From an uncultured Bacteriovorax sp. (GTDB taxonomy: Bacteria; Bdellovibrionota; Bacteriovoracia; Bacteriovoracales; Bacteriovoracaceae), in contig CAMLKK010000007.1 in NCBI GenBank assembly GCA_946480715.1, forward strand, positions 58,038-122,037: DNA of 64,000 nucleotides. Direction: 5' to 3'. The notes beneath the pieces are model-generated. The model made no database searches. It was not told the origin of the DNA and was given only the letters and a program-made list of their open reading frames with translations. Below are positions 32,151 through 41,741 of the stretch, in pieces. How positions within the stretch are numbered: the first letter of the stretch is position 1; each line of letters opens with the position of its first letter. A program made the translations under genes and the position numbers.

Positions 32151-32430
32151 ATCTGTATTGAGCAGCAAGACGATCTAGAATAGCTTCAGGAATTTCATCC
32201 CCTTCTCTGATTGTTTCATATTGGCCCATAACGGCTTCATAGAAATCATCGAATCTGTTTGGGTTAACGCCATTTACGAAAGCTGTAGAAAGGATTGAGT
32301 AATCCAGTTCCATCTCTGTAATTTTATCCATCATCATTTCCACGCAATCCTGCATAGAAACGGCTCCCCCGATTTCCATGTCTGGGTCAGTGGCCCTTAA
32401 AAACTCAACGATTTGCTTTTCCATTTGCAT
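32149..32430 (-). CDS. Small acidic protein of unknown function
   Basis: From ATG 32430, with AAAGGA six bases upstream, the product is 93 residues. A longer start at 32466 has no SD. The protein is acidic, methionine-rich and predicted helical (QMEKQIVEFLRATDPDMEIGG, QDCVEMMMDKITEMELDYSIL, VNPNRFDDFYEAVMGQYETI). No signal peptide or membrane segment. No family recognised. Confidence 0.6.
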   Translation of the reverse strand: MQMEKQIVEFLRATDPDMEIGGAVSMQDCVEMMMDKITEMELDYSILSTAFVNGVNPNRFDDFYEAVMGQYETIREGDEIPEAILDRLAAQYR

Positions 32431-32606
32431 ATCCAATCCTTTGAAAAATGTTTTGGTTGATTCCATTTTATCAACAAAGTGAATCAGTGAAATATTTTTT
32501 TACCGGCCTAAAAGGCTCGGTCTTGTATGAATAAATTACATGATGAGCACACGATGAAAGACTAAACAAGGCCTATAAACTATTGTCCCGTTCAAAGGGG
32601 AAATCA

Positions 32607-35021
32607 ATGCAAACTACAACTGCCGCTCTGGGTGCCTGGCTCGTTTTATCATCACTTAATGTTCAAGCTGATGAAGTCATTCCAACTTATAAAAAACTAA
32701 AAGAGCGTCGCCAAGAAATGGTAATGCCAAAATATACGGTTCAAGAAAGAGAGCTGGTATTATCTCAGGCCCATCTTTTATTTGAACAGATGTTTGTTCA
32801 CAGAGAAGTGAAGCTAAGAGATTTTGGTATCGACTCTGATCCATTTCCGCACTTAGAGAAGCTTGCAAAAGATAGCTCTTCAATAACAGATTCTGAGTTT
32901 CATGATCGAATGGGATCTATCTTCAACAAGCAACATGACTTCCATACTCTTTATTCATTTCCAGCACCATATTCATGTTACAGAACTTTTATTCCACTTA
33001 GTTTTAAAGAAGTGCTAGGTACAAAAAATGAAAAAATCATCGCTATCTCTCAAATTGCAGATAACCCGGAAATTTGGGAGCTGATGCCTTCACCATTTCC
33101 AATTTCACTAGGCGATCAGGTTCTCACTTATGATGGAAAAAATATTTCTGAACTTATTAAAGCAAACATTCCAAAGTCTAATGGTGCAAATCCAGATGCT
33201 ATGAAAAACCACGCTGCGAGCATGTTGACTTATTTCAATCAAGGCTACGATCTGGCACCTGAAACGAATGAAGTGACACTGGTGATGAAAAAACGCACAG
33301 GAAAAATTTATACCGTCACACTTCCTTGGGTATCTCGTGTGTTTCAAGATTGTTTGAAAACAGATGACAAGACTAAGGCCTTTGCTCCCAATACGACACA
33401 GAATGAAATAAACCAATTATTCAGAAAGACTTATTCAAATAAATCAGTTGGAACAGATGAATTAAAATCGTCTGCTGAACCTATCCTCACTTATAAAACA
33501 ATTAATAATGAATATGGAACATTCGCCTTTCTTCGTCTGGAAAGTTTCAGTCCAGAAAGACTTTCCGTAGAACAATTAGTACTAGAAACGAAAAGACTTC
33601 TTGTTGAAGAGTTTCAAGATACAGATGGACTTATCATTGATCTTAGAAGCAATGGTGGTGGTCAAATCGAACTTGCGGACAAACTTGTTCAGCTCTTCAC
33701 GCCTAAAAATCCGATGCCATTGAATTTTGTTTTGAACGCATCTGTAGCAAATTTACATTGGTGGGAAAATATTGAACCGTCTAGCCCATACACAAAAACC
33801 TTGCACGAAGCTTTTGAACTGGGAACTGCTTACACGAGACCAATCCCCCTTCATAATAAAAAAGAAGTCGGTCTAATTGGACAATATTATTTTAAACCTG
33901 TGGCCTTAATGACCGACGGTTCATGTTACTCATCTTGCGATATGTTTTCGGCCCTTATGCAAGATCAAGGTGTCGCTACAGTATTCGGTGAAGATTCAAC
34001 AACCGGAGCTGGAGGCGCCAACGTTTACTATTGGAATAGCGTGGTTGGAGATCTACAGAATAAAGATCCAGGACCATTTAAATATCTTCCAGCAAGACAA
34101 ACAATGTCCTTTTCATGGAGACAAACTTATCGTGTGGGTAAATCTAAAGGTGAGACACTCGAGGATGTTGGTGTCGTATCAGACTACAGAATTTTTCCAA
34201 AACTATCTGACCTATATGATGCCTCTGCATCTCAAGTTAAAACTATTACAAAAAAACTTAATAGTTTAACGGCAAAATATGATTCATCTGTAGAACTTAG
34301 CAGTAATGAAAGACAAGACATTGAGCTTGGTCAGCAGGCAGAAGTGTTTGCAAAATGGACTGGCACAGATACATTTGTTTTTAAATCGAAAAGAAAAACG
34401 GCCGGCAAATTTAACGTTGAACTTTCAAACAATGACGGAAAAAAGTTAGCAATTCCTGAAAGTCTCACACCTAAAAAATTAGAAATCTCTGATTTCGAAA
34501 TATTGGGATACAAAAATAACAAAAGAGTGTGGAGAAAAATTGTTAACTATCGTTCAGTTCCTCCATTTTTCTCAACTCAGTCTAATGAACTTAAAGTGGA
34601 TTTAAGTGCTGGCTTACCAGCTTACATGGGTCTTTATAGTCAGCATACTGCCAAAGTCGAAGGTTGGAATATTGCGAATAATGAATTACGAATTGGCAGA
34701 GATGAACAATATGCAATTAACGTCTATGCAGAAGCAGCATTATTCTTAAATTTACCGGAACAAAAAGAGCTTAAGCTAAGCTTCTCCACAAATGTTAAAA
34801 CTGAAGAAAATTACGATTTCTTCAGCGTATTAATCAGAGTTGAAGGAGAGGAATACTATTTAATAAAAAATCAATCCGGAAACATTGGTAGCGAAAACCA
34901 TCAGTTTGATCTTACCCAACTTGCGGGTAAAAAAGTCGAGATCCGCTTCATATTTACAAGTGATCCTGGAACAAATGATGAAGGTGTGACTGTAAAGGAC
35001 ATCGCCCTTACTGCAATTTAA
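32607..35021 (+). CDS. Secreted S41-family (C-terminal processing) peptidase
   Basis: From ATG 32607 (SD AAAGGGG) the product is 804 residues with a short signal peptide (to NVQA). The S41 domain runs about residues 280-500: FAFLRLESFSPERLSVEQLV, DGLIIDLRSNGGGQIELADKLVQLF and ALMTDGSCYSSCDMFSALMQDQGVATVFGE, with the nucleophile Ser in the Cys-flanked SCYSSC segment. A possible PDZ-like region precedes it (SLGDQVLTYDGKNISELI). The C-terminal 200 residues are a separate beta-rich region. Two nearby cysteines around the nucleophile suggest a disulfide. Overlaps the convergent pckA gene by 14 bp. Confidence 0.82.
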   Translation: MQTTTAALGAWLVLSSLNVQADEVIPTYKKLKERRQEMVMPKYTVQERELVLSQAHLLFEQMFVHREVKLRDFGIDSDPFPHLEKLAKDSSSITDSEFHDRMGSIFNKQHDFHTLYSFPAPYSCYRTFIPLSFKEVLGTKNEKIIAISQIADNPEIWELMPSPFPISLGDQVLTYDGKNISELIKANIPKSNGANPDAMKNHAASMLTYFNQGYDLAPETNEVTLVMKKRTGKIYTVTLPWVSRVFQDCLKTDDKTKAFAPNTTQNEINQLFRKTYSNKSVGTDELKSSAEPILTYKTINNEYGTFAFLRLESFSPERLSVEQLVLETKRLLVEEFQDTDGLIIDLRSNGGGQIELADKLVQLFTPKNPMPLNFVLNASVANLHWWENIEPSSPYTKTLHEAFELGTAYTRPIPLHNKKEVGLIGQYYFKPVALMTDGSCYSSCDMFSALMQDQGVATVFGEDSTTGAGGANVYYWNSVVGDLQNKDPGPFKYLPARQTMSFSWRQTYRVGKSKGETLEDVGVVSDYRIFPKLSDLYDASASQVKTITKKLNSLTAKYDSSVELSSNERQDIELGQQAEVFAKWTGTDTFVFKSKRKTAGKFNVELSNNDGKKLAIPESLTPKKLEISDFEILGYKNNKRVWRKIVNYRSVPPFFSTQSNELKVDLSAGLPAYMGLYSQHTAKVEGWNIANNELRIGRDEQYAINVYAEAALFLNLPEQKELKLSFSTNVKTEENYDFFSVLIRVEGEEYYLIKNQSGNIGSENHQFDLTQLAGKKVEIRFIFTSDPGTNDEGVTVKDIALTAI

Positions 35022-36504
35022 TTAAATTTTTTTCAAAACTTTCAGATAAAGATTTCGCTGTTTTCCTATAAGCAGCGGAATCTTTCCAAACGTTTGCCGG
35101 ATTTAACAAATTAGAATCCACCCCATTAATCGCCGTTGGAATTTTTAGATCAAAGAATTCCTCTTTCACAAAAGTTGCTTCATCTAAATTATGTTTTTGA
35201 ATTTCACGAATAATTTGTCTGGTAATGGCCAATGGAAAACGCTTACCTTCACCGTAACTTCCGCCATACCATCCAGTATTGATAAGCCATACACGAATAT
35301 TATATTGCTCTATAAAACGTTTAAGCAGCTCAGAATAGACTTTAGGATGTCTAATCATGAAAGGCGCTCCAAAACATGTTGAAAAAGTCGCCACTGGTGT
35401 TTTAATACCGATCTCGGTGCCAGCGAGTTTAGCACTATAACCTAGTTTAAAATAATCAAGTGCCTGTTGTGAAGTTAACAGACTGACTGGAGGTAAAACT
35501 CCAAATGCGTCTGCCGAAAGATAAAAGATATTTTTAGGGATCGATCCGGTTGAGTTTAGTACCCTCTCCTTGATAAACGAGAGTGGATAACTTGAGCGAC
35601 CATTTTCCGTGATTGAGATATCAAAAAAATCAACCGTTGATTGATCTTCAGAAAGCTTTACATTTTCAAGCATGGAACCAAATTGAGTTGATGCTTTAAA
35701 AATTCCTGGCTCTGTTTTTTCGGAAAGACCCGCAGTTTTTGCATAACAACCACCTTCGAAATTAAAAAGTCCTTTATCTGAAAGACCATGCTCATCATCG
35801 CCAATCAACAATAAACCTTCATCAGTTGATAATGTTGTTTTACCCGTACCTGATAATCCAAAAAATACAAAGCTCTCACCATTGTTACTTTGGTTCGCTC
35901 CAGAATGCATAGGGAGTATTCCATTATCCGGTGTGAGGAAGTTCATAATGGAAAACATGCTTTTTTTAATCTCACCTGCGTAGTGAGTTCCAGCAATGAT
36001 TGTTATTTTTCTTAAAAAGCAAGTTACAATAACGACTTCAGATCTCGTATTGTATTTTTCTTTATCAATTAAAAAACCTGGAGCATGAAAGATTGTATAT
36101 TCATCATTATGCTTTCCTGTGTATTCTTTAAACATGTTACCGCTAAAAAAAGCAGCACTCGCCTTTGGTGAATAAAACTTAATCCCAAGGCTGAAATCGC
36201 CATCATGCCCTATTGATCTCTCACTGCTAAAAACTTCCGGTTGTGTTTTGTAATAAGCGAGAACATCGTTTGTTAGTTGATCAAAAACTTCTTGAGACAT
36301 TTCACGAATATTGTGTTCCCACCAAATCTTTTTCTCAGAAACTTCATTTTTTACAACATACTTATCATCTGCCGATCGGCCTGTTTGTTTTCCAGTATGT
36401 ATGATCAATTCTCCACGTGGACCTAAGTGTCCTTCATGGTTCTGTAAGGCCTTTTCTATGAGTTTAGGTTGCGAAAGATTTTTAAACGCTGCTGAAATGT
36501 TCAT
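35008..36504 (-). CDS. pckA: Phosphoenolpyruvate carboxykinase (ATP)
   Basis: From ATG 36504 (GGAG six bases upstream) the product is 498 residues. The ATP-type PEPCK signatures are present: HTGKQTGRSADDK with the substrate Arg, GTHYAGEIKKSMFS with the metal/PEP residues, the kinase-1a P-loop FFGLSGTGKTTLS, and LIGDDEHGLSDKGLFNFEGGCYAK. It converts oxaloacetate plus ATP to PEP in gluconeogenesis, consistent with growth on amino acids. An in-frame GTG at 36516 is a less likely start. Confidence 0.95.
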   Translation of the reverse strand: MNISAAFKNLSQPKLIEKALQNHEGHLGPRGELIIHTGKQTGRSADDKYVVKNEVSEKKIWWEHNIREMSQEVFDQLTNDVLAYYKTQPEVFSSERSIGHDGDFSLGIKFYSPKASAAFFSGNMFKEYTGKHNDEYTIFHAPGFLIDKEKYNTRSEVVIVTCFLRKITIIAGTHYAGEIKKSMFSIMNFLTPDNGILPMHSGANQSNNGESFVFFGLSGTGKTTLSTDEGLLLIGDDEHGLSDKGLFNFEGGCYAKTAGLSEKTEPGIFKASTQFGSMLENVKLSEDQSTVDFFDISITENGRSSYPLSFIKERVLNSTGSIPKNIFYLSADAFGVLPPVSLLTSQQALDYFKLGYSAKLAGTEIGIKTPVATFSTCFGAPFMIRHPKVYSELLKRFIEQYNIRVWLINTGWYGGSYGEGKRFPLAITRQIIREIQKHNLDEATFVKEEFFDLKIPTAINGVDSNLLNPANVWKDSAAYRKTAKSLSESFEKNLIKLQ

Positions 36505-36633
36505 AAGTGTCTCCACTTTAGATCAAAACATATTTTCTTTTACGAGACTATGACAAGCATCACTATTTTTTTGTTTTCGGGAGTGCCTGTGCAGGTTTGA
36601 AAATTGCATCGAGCAGTTTAGGAGAAGAGCGAC

Positions 36634-37098
36634 ATGAAAATAAAAGGGTCTTGTCATTGTAAAGCAGTGCAATTTACTTTCGAGTCGAAAAATTTTTATC
36701 CCTATCAATTATGTTACTGCAGTATATGCCGTAAGACTCAAGGAGGGGGCGGCTACAGTATCAATTTAAGTGGTGAAAAGAAAAGTTTAAGAATCCGTGG
36801 CAAAAAAAATATAAAAATTTATATTGCAATAAGCGCCGAAAGAAACTTCTGCTCTCTATGTGGTTCTTACCTTTGGGTCTTTTCTCCCGAATGGCCCGAC
36901 CTCTTTCATCCTTTCGCTTCCTGTATAGACACACCTCTGCCAGTTGCTCCGGAACAGACTCATTTAATGCTTAATTACAAAGCTAGCTGGGTCAAAACTT
37001 GTAAAGCTAAAAAAGACAAAACTTTTAAAGAATATCCAAAAGAATCAATAGCTGAATGGCATGACAGAGTCGTTCATAACAAAGGAAAAAGAAAATGA
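36634..37098 (+). CDS. GFA/CENP-V-family zinc protein
   Basis: The product has 154 residues. The family's zinc-binding cysteines are all present: GSCHCKAVQF, CYCSICRKTQG, and NFCSLCGSYL. The family is named for a glutathione-dependent formaldehyde-activating enzyme, but most members have unknown substrates. The stop overlaps the start of the serine hydrolase gene by 4 bp. A clear SD (TTTAGGAGA) lies upstream. Confidence 0.84.
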   Translation: MKIKGSCHCKAVQFTFESKNFYPYQLCYCSICRKTQGGGGYSINLSGEKKSLRIRGKKNIKIYIAISAERNFCSLCGSYLWVFSPEWPDLFHPFASCIDTPLPVAPEQTHLMLNYKASWVKTCKAKKDKTFKEYPKESIAEWHDRVVHNKGKRK

Positions 37099-38180
37099 TC
37101 AAAATTGTAATGACATTCCTCTCCCTTTTCCTGATGGCATTTAACTCTTACGCATTAACTATTTCGAATAATGATGAACTAAGAGCTTATTTGATTAAAA
37201 AGAAATTCAGTGGTGTCATTCTAGCAGCAGAAAAAGATAGAATTCTTTTTTATGAATCGTTTGGTTTTCGAGACTTGAAAAAACAAGACAAGATTAAACG
37301 AGATGATATTTTTCAAGTTGGATCAAATACCAAAGCAATGGTCGCGATGGCCCTCTTGAAATGGCAGGAAGATGGATTATTGAATATTTCAAATCCAATA
37401 TCCGATTACGTAAAGGCTCCTGGAGCTTACCACCTCATTAGAGTGAAAGATCTTCTCAATCATACAAGTGGAATGATCAATTACACACAAAAGAAAAAAT
37501 TCTGGGAAAGTGTTCAGCCTGATAAAAAAACGTCGCTTCAGGATATTATGAATTTTATTACTGACTATCCTCTAATTTTTGATCCGCAATCGCGCTTTCA
37601 TTACACCAATTCAAATTACATTTTTGCAGGTAAAATTTTGGAGAATGTTGGCCATGCATCCTGGAAAACACAATTAAAGAATATGATCTTCAAACCTTTG
37701 CAAATGGCCAATACAGGACACGTTGATCGATTCGAAGATATTTCCCCGGTAAAAGGGCACATCAGAATTTCTTCTGACGTCTACCAGGCTTTTGAAGGTT
37801 TCGATTTATCCTGGGTGCAAACTGCTGGTTCTGTTTATTCAACAGCCGAAGACATGCTTAAGTGGTTGAGAAATTACTCGAATAACAAAATTATTAATGC
37901 TGAATCTCACAAGATGATGATTACACCATTTAAAAACGGCTATGGGCTTGGTGTTCATGTCCAGAAAAAGGATGGAGATATTCACATCTGGCATAATGGT
38001 CACACACCTGGCTTTTATTCAACGACATCGCATTTTGTAAGTCGCAATCTAAGTATTATCAGTCTTGATAATAAAGACGGGAGCGTAAATAACCTGCGGG
38101 CAACACTCACTGATTTTTTTGTTAATGGTTCAGCTGAAGTTGTAGAAGATGACGAAAAAGCCATTGCGATAAATATATAA
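37095..38180 (+). CDS. Secreted beta-lactamase-family serine hydrolase
   Basis: The product has 361 residues with a signal peptide (cleavage near SYA). Class C/DD-peptidase motifs are GSNTKAM (SxxK), FHYTNSNYIFAG (YxN) and HNGHTPGF (HxG). The size fits the beta-lactamase-related (PF00144) group, which includes peptidases, esterases and aminopeptidases. A periplasmic location and peptidoglycan or peptide substrate are inferred. ATGA overlap with the GFA gene. The downstream region has a large hairpin (38196-38234). Confidence 0.82.
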   Translation: MIKIVMTFLSLFLMAFNSYALTISNNDELRAYLIKKKFSGVILAAEKDRILFYESFGFRDLKKQDKIKRDDIFQVGSNTKAMVAMALLKWQEDGLLNISNPISDYVKAPGAYHLIRVKDLLNHTSGMINYTQKKKFWESVQPDKKTSLQDIMNFITDYPLIFDPQSRFHYTNSNYIFAGKILENVGHASWKTQLKNMIFKPLQMANTGHVDRFEDISPVKGHIRISSDVYQAFEGFDLSWVQTAGSVYSTAEDMLKWLRNYSNNKIINAESHKMMITPFKNGYGLGVHVQKKDGDIHIWHNGHTPGFYSTTSHFVSRNLSIISLDNKDGSVNNLRATLTDFFVNGSAEVVEDDEKAIAINI

Positions 38181-38195
38181 TTTCCTATAGATGTT

Positions 38196-38234
38196 GAGGG
38201 GATGTTTTGTCTAATTTTTAGACACTTTCCCCTC
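38196..38234. promoter_or_regulatory. Nested inverted repeat with TGTCTAA-3-TTAGACA core
   Basis: The outer arms GAGGGGA/TCCCCTC (38196-38202 with 38228-38234) enclose TGTCTAA/TTAGACA (38208-38214 with 38218-38224). It lies 16 bases after the hydrolase stop and about 85 bases before the TPR-YaiO start. No T-tract follows, so it is not a standard terminator. The core and the following CACTTT..CCCTCT recur at 46151-46179. Confidence 0.45.
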
Positions 38235-38319
38235 TTAAATCACTTTATTTCATGGTTTAGCCCATTATTTTTTCCTTAGGCTAAAATGCTTTCATTAATA
38301 AGTCCTTATGGAGTCTTTA

Positions 38320-39909
38320 ATGAAAGTTCAATTATTAGCACTTTCTTTTTTATTATCAAGCGTGAGCGTTTACGCTCAAACAAATGCTCAAACTACAGTT
38401 GAGAAAAATGAAACGGCTGATGCCCTTCTTCAAGCTGCACTTAAAGCGCGATATGAAGGGAATATAAAGCTTTCATTAGAACTTTTATTGAAAGCAGAAA
38501 AACTAGAACCGAAAAATCTGGATATTCAGTTTTATCTCGGTCTCACTTATTATGGACTAGGAGATATTCCAACTGCTGGAAGAATACTAAAAGCTATCCT
38601 GGATGTGGAACCTCGTTATGTGGATGCTAAAATAATTCTAGGTCGGGTACTAACGGCAACTGGTGACTTTAAAAATTCACAAATTCTTCTTGAGCAGGCA
38701 ATTGAACAGACTCCCGAATACATGGATGCGTATGATGCTTTAGCTTCAAACTATCTTGCTCAAAAATTGTTTTACGATGCCATTCATGCACTAGATAGAG
38801 GTTTAGCAGTAAAAGAAGATAACAATCTACTCGCAAGAAAAGGCAATATTCTTTACATCGTTAAAAACTTCGATGAAGCATCAAGAATTGCCGACATCCT
38901 CGCCGATTCAAATGATGTAGAGGCCCGTTACAAAGGTTTAATTCTCCAGGCGAAAATTATAGTCGAGCGTGATCCTACAAATTACAAAGATGCACTTAAA
39001 CAAATTGAAAAAGCGCTAAGCTATAACACTCTTGAGGACGAAGCTTATCTCATCCAAGCAGACGTGTTCATTTCAGTCTGGAAGTTTGATGAAGCGAAGG
39101 CGATTCTCAATAAAGGTCTAGCTAAGGCAAAAGATAAATCCCGTATTCAGCAAAAACTGACAACACTTCCTGCAATTGAGGATGACGTAAAACTTTTCAG
39201 TATAGCCACTACAACATCTCAATGGCTCTTCGATGATCCTGATCGTGTCGCCTGGAAAGAATTCTATCTCGATGGTGTATGGAGAATTGATCCATTTAAA
39301 ACATTAGTAGTTGGTTTAGAGAAATTTGATCGTGGTGCACTTTCCGATCAAACGATCCGTATAGAATATGTCCAACGACTCGGAAAATGGGTCTATGCTT
39401 ATGGTGCTCTAAGAATGACTGATGATCCTGACTTCCGTGAGCATAGCGGTGGAAAAGGTGGATTGAATGTCGTTGTAAATCCTCTAAAAACAGGGCCAAC
39501 AATACTTTCTGTCGAAGGTGAAAGCAGAAAATATGATTCTGGAAATGTTTACTTTGGTGCGATTGCAGCTGAACAATATATTGGTACGGCCTTCATCGTG
39601 AATGCAAAAGTTTTTAAAGTCATCACAGCAGAAGATAATTTTACCGTGTGGAGTTCAAAATTAACCTGGACGCCGACTGAAAAATTAACTTTGAGTGCTG
39701 GATACGGGACTATGAATGAAGTCATTAACAAAAAAATGGTTAAGGGATATTCAGCAAGTTTAGGAGCACAGTACAGATTGAACGATCAAGTATCATTGAC
39801 TGCGAATTACACTCGTCACGATAACGATGCTTATAAGGCCAATCAATATTCTGTTGGTATAAAAGTTGATTTCGGAAAACCGTCTAAATCAAGCAGTAAA
39901 AAACGTTAG
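38320..39909 (+). CDS. TPR protein with C-terminal YaiO-type outer-membrane barrel
   Basis: From ATG 38320 (GGAG upstream) the product is 529 residues. A signal peptide ends at SVYA. About eight TPR units follow (residues 25-300; for example NLDIQFYLGLTYYGLGDIPTAGRILKAIL). A YaiO-family barrel completes the protein (FKTLVVGLEKFDRGALSDQ ... YSVGIKVDFGK), with repeated aromatic-ended strands. TPR-plus-barrel proteins export polysaccharides across the outer membrane, as in PgaA and BcsC. Its neighbours are a second YaiO-like barrel and a GT2 synthase, which supports an exopolysaccharide exporter role. Confidence 0.8.
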   Translation: MKVQLLALSFLLSSVSVYAQTNAQTTVEKNETADALLQAALKARYEGNIKLSLELLLKAEKLEPKNLDIQFYLGLTYYGLGDIPTAGRILKAILDVEPRYVDAKIILGRVLTATGDFKNSQILLEQAIEQTPEYMDAYDALASNYLAQKLFYDAIHALDRGLAVKEDNNLLARKGNILYIVKNFDEASRIADILADSNDVEARYKGLILQAKIIVERDPTNYKDALKQIEKALSYNTLEDEAYLIQADVFISVWKFDEAKAILNKGLAKAKDKSRIQQKLTTLPAIEDDVKLFSIATTTSQWLFDDPDRVAWKEFYLDGVWRIDPFKTLVVGLEKFDRGALSDQTIRIEYVQRLGKWVYAYGALRMTDDPDFREHSGGKGGLNVVVNPLKTGPTILSVEGESRKYDSGNVYFGAIAAEQYIGTAFIVNAKVFKVITAEDNFTVWSSKLTWTPTEKLTLSAGYGTMNEVINKKMVKGYSASLGAQYRLNDQVSLTANYTRHDNDAYKANQYSVGIKVDFGKPSKSSSKKR

Positions 39910-40664
39910 AATAGATATTTGAAGTCCAATGTTGTTGTTAGATACTCATCGTTGAGTTGATCGTAGTCTGTATAGTCAACGGTCAGCTCAGCTGCAAAAT
40001 TTTTTGTAAAATAATAGGCTCCACCTACACCAACGGACTGTGTATCAACTCGAAAATTTGAAGCTCCAATGATTCCTTGTGAAGCTTCCTTTCCTCTGTA
40101 ATAGAAAGCAAATAATTTGTAAAATTCTTCTTTATAATAAATCCCTTTTAAACCAAAAGAATAAAGTCCCTCAGTCGAGCTTGGCGATTTAAATTTAGCT
40201 CTTCCAAGCATGATCTGTGGAACCAAGATAAAATTAATTACCTTCTCAATTTCCATTCCCAACGTTGCGGAATAAATATTTGTTTGAGTGTAATCAGATT
40301 TTCGGATTGTCAAAAATGGAGAAAGTCCTGCCAACATTCCCCAGTAAGAGGTAAGAATGTAGTCATCTTTAGGCAGAATCTCGTTTCCGTTTCCTGTGAA
40401 ATATGAAAAATCAAAAGATATTTCAGAATTAGGCTTCCAGTTCAAAAGTAAGCCTAGTGCTTGTTCATTCTGATCGAATTTTTCTAGTAGCCGGCCCTGT
40501 GCTCCAACCTTCCACTGTTCATTTACTTGGTAACGAAAAGAAAGATCATGCTGCCATCCAGTGTCATCTCTTTTGTTCATGTTTACGTATTGATTTGTGA
40601 AACGAATTTCGTGGGCCTCTACAATTCCGAATAAACAAAGCAAAATAAGCACACTTTTTTTCAC
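39906..40664 (-). CDS. YaiO-like outer-membrane beta-barrel protein
   Basis: The product has 252 residues with a signal peptide (to VEAHE). Most of the chain is barrel strands: IRFTNQYVNMNKRDDTGWQHDLSFRYQV, SFDFSYFTGNG, YSFGLKGIYYKEEF, SVGVGGAYYF, AAELTVDYTDYDQLNDEYLTTTLDFKYLF. The GWQHDLSFRYQ start and terminal Phe fit the YaiO family. It lies convergent to the TPR-YaiO gene with a 4-bp overlap, next to the HEAT/GT2 pair. Inferred to be a second outer-membrane component of the same pathway. Confidence 0.7.
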   Translation of the reverse strand: MKKSVLILLCLFGIVEAHEIRFTNQYVNMNKRDDTGWQHDLSFRYQVNEQWKVGAQGRLLEKFDQNEQALGLLLNWKPNSEISFDFSYFTGNGNEILPKDDYILTSYWGMLAGLSPFLTIRKSDYTQTNIYSATLGMEIEKVINFILVPQIMLGRAKFKSPSSTEGLYSFGLKGIYYKEEFYKLFAFYYRGKEASQGIIGASNFRVDTQSVGVGGAYYFTKNFAAELTVDYTDYDQLNDEYLTTTLDFKYLF

Positions 40665-40742
40665 ACTGGCCTCGCAATAAACATTAAAGAGTTCTTAGCT
40701 TTAATGTACTATGATAGAATCTGAGTTTAAAAGAAAAAATGA

Positions 40743-41741
40743 ATGAACGAAATTAAAACTTTCAACCAGCAATTATTTGAACATTTTGGAATTGGCCATT
40801 ATAGCCAGGTCGTGAAAATTGTTTTTGTCATTTTTATCGTCATGCTGATTCTTATTGTTGTTCTCTTTTTTATTACACTCATCATCCTTGTTCTTCATAA
40901 AATAATTGGTCACTTTAATCAAAAGCGAAATCGAAGAATTACCCAAGAGCTTATCCATTACACTTTGGATTCGGACTCTCCTAAACCTTATGCTCGAAAA
41001 TTCGAAAAAAAGATTTTTCGAAATGCTCTCATGGATCTTTTGTACATTACTAAAGGCATGGAGCGTTCACTTTTAAAAGAAATATATGTCGAACAAGGCT
41101 ACTACCAATGGGACATTAATCGTTTAAAAAGTCCTTATTGGAATCGGCGTTTAGAAGCTCTTATTCGACTGGATCAGTGGCATGAAAACTTGGGTGAAAA
41201 AACACTTCTTAAGGTTCTTCGTGATTCAAACTATAAAGTCCGCGAAAACGCTCTTCGCAATCTTTCTCGAACACAAGATCCTGTCGAAGCAAAAGATCTG
41301 CTCAATTTATTAGTTGAACAAAAGATTATGCACTCAACGATGTACGAAACTATACACAGATTGATTAGCAATCATACGGATCTGGTTCTTGATTCTCTAT
41401 ATCAAAAACACTTCGAGCCTCTCTGGCCATTTGTCTTAAAAGTTTGTGGTAATTTAAGGATTTTAAAATCTGTTCCTCACTTGATCGTCATGACTGAATC
41501 CAACAATCAAAACTGTCGAGAGAAGGCCATCGCTTCATTGGGAAAAATTGGTGATCCAAGGGCCATAGATGCTATAAAAAAAGGACTGATTGACAATGGA
41601 GCAGAGGTACGACTATCAAGTTTAAAAGCTTTGCACAGTATCGATGAAGAACAGATCTGGCCTTATAAAAATTTGCTTTTAACTGATGAAGACCCTCTCG
41701 TTCGGAATTGGATGCACTTCTTTGTTAAAGGAAGACTATGA
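40743..41741 (+). CDS. Membrane-anchored HEAT-repeat protein
   Basis: The product has 332 residues. One long hydrophobic segment (about residues 24-56) anchors it. The cytoplasmic part is HEAT-like repeats, for example RRLEALIRLDQWHENLGEKTLLKVLRD, NYKVRENALRNLSRTQDPVEA, CREKAIASLGKIGDPRAIDAIKKGL and AEVRLSSLKALHSI. These scaffolds often assemble synthases. It overlaps the GT2 gene by 4 bp (ATGA), so it is probably a structural partner of that synthase. Confidence 0.78.
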   Translation: MNEIKTFNQQLFEHFGIGHYSQVVKIVFVIFIVMLILIVVLFFITLIILVLHKIIGHFNQKRNRRITQELIHYTLDSDSPKPYARKFEKKIFRNALMDLLYITKGMERSLLKEIYVEQGYYQWDINRLKSPYWNRRLEALIRLDQWHENLGEKTLLKVLRDSNYKVRENALRNLSRTQDPVEAKDLLNLLVEQKIMHSTMYETIHRLISNHTDLVLDSLYQKHFEPLWPFVLKVCGNLRILKSVPHLIVMTESNNQNCREKAIASLGKIGDPRAIDAIKKGLIDNGAEVRLSSLKALHSIDEEQIWPYKNLLLTDEDPLVRNWMHFFVKGRL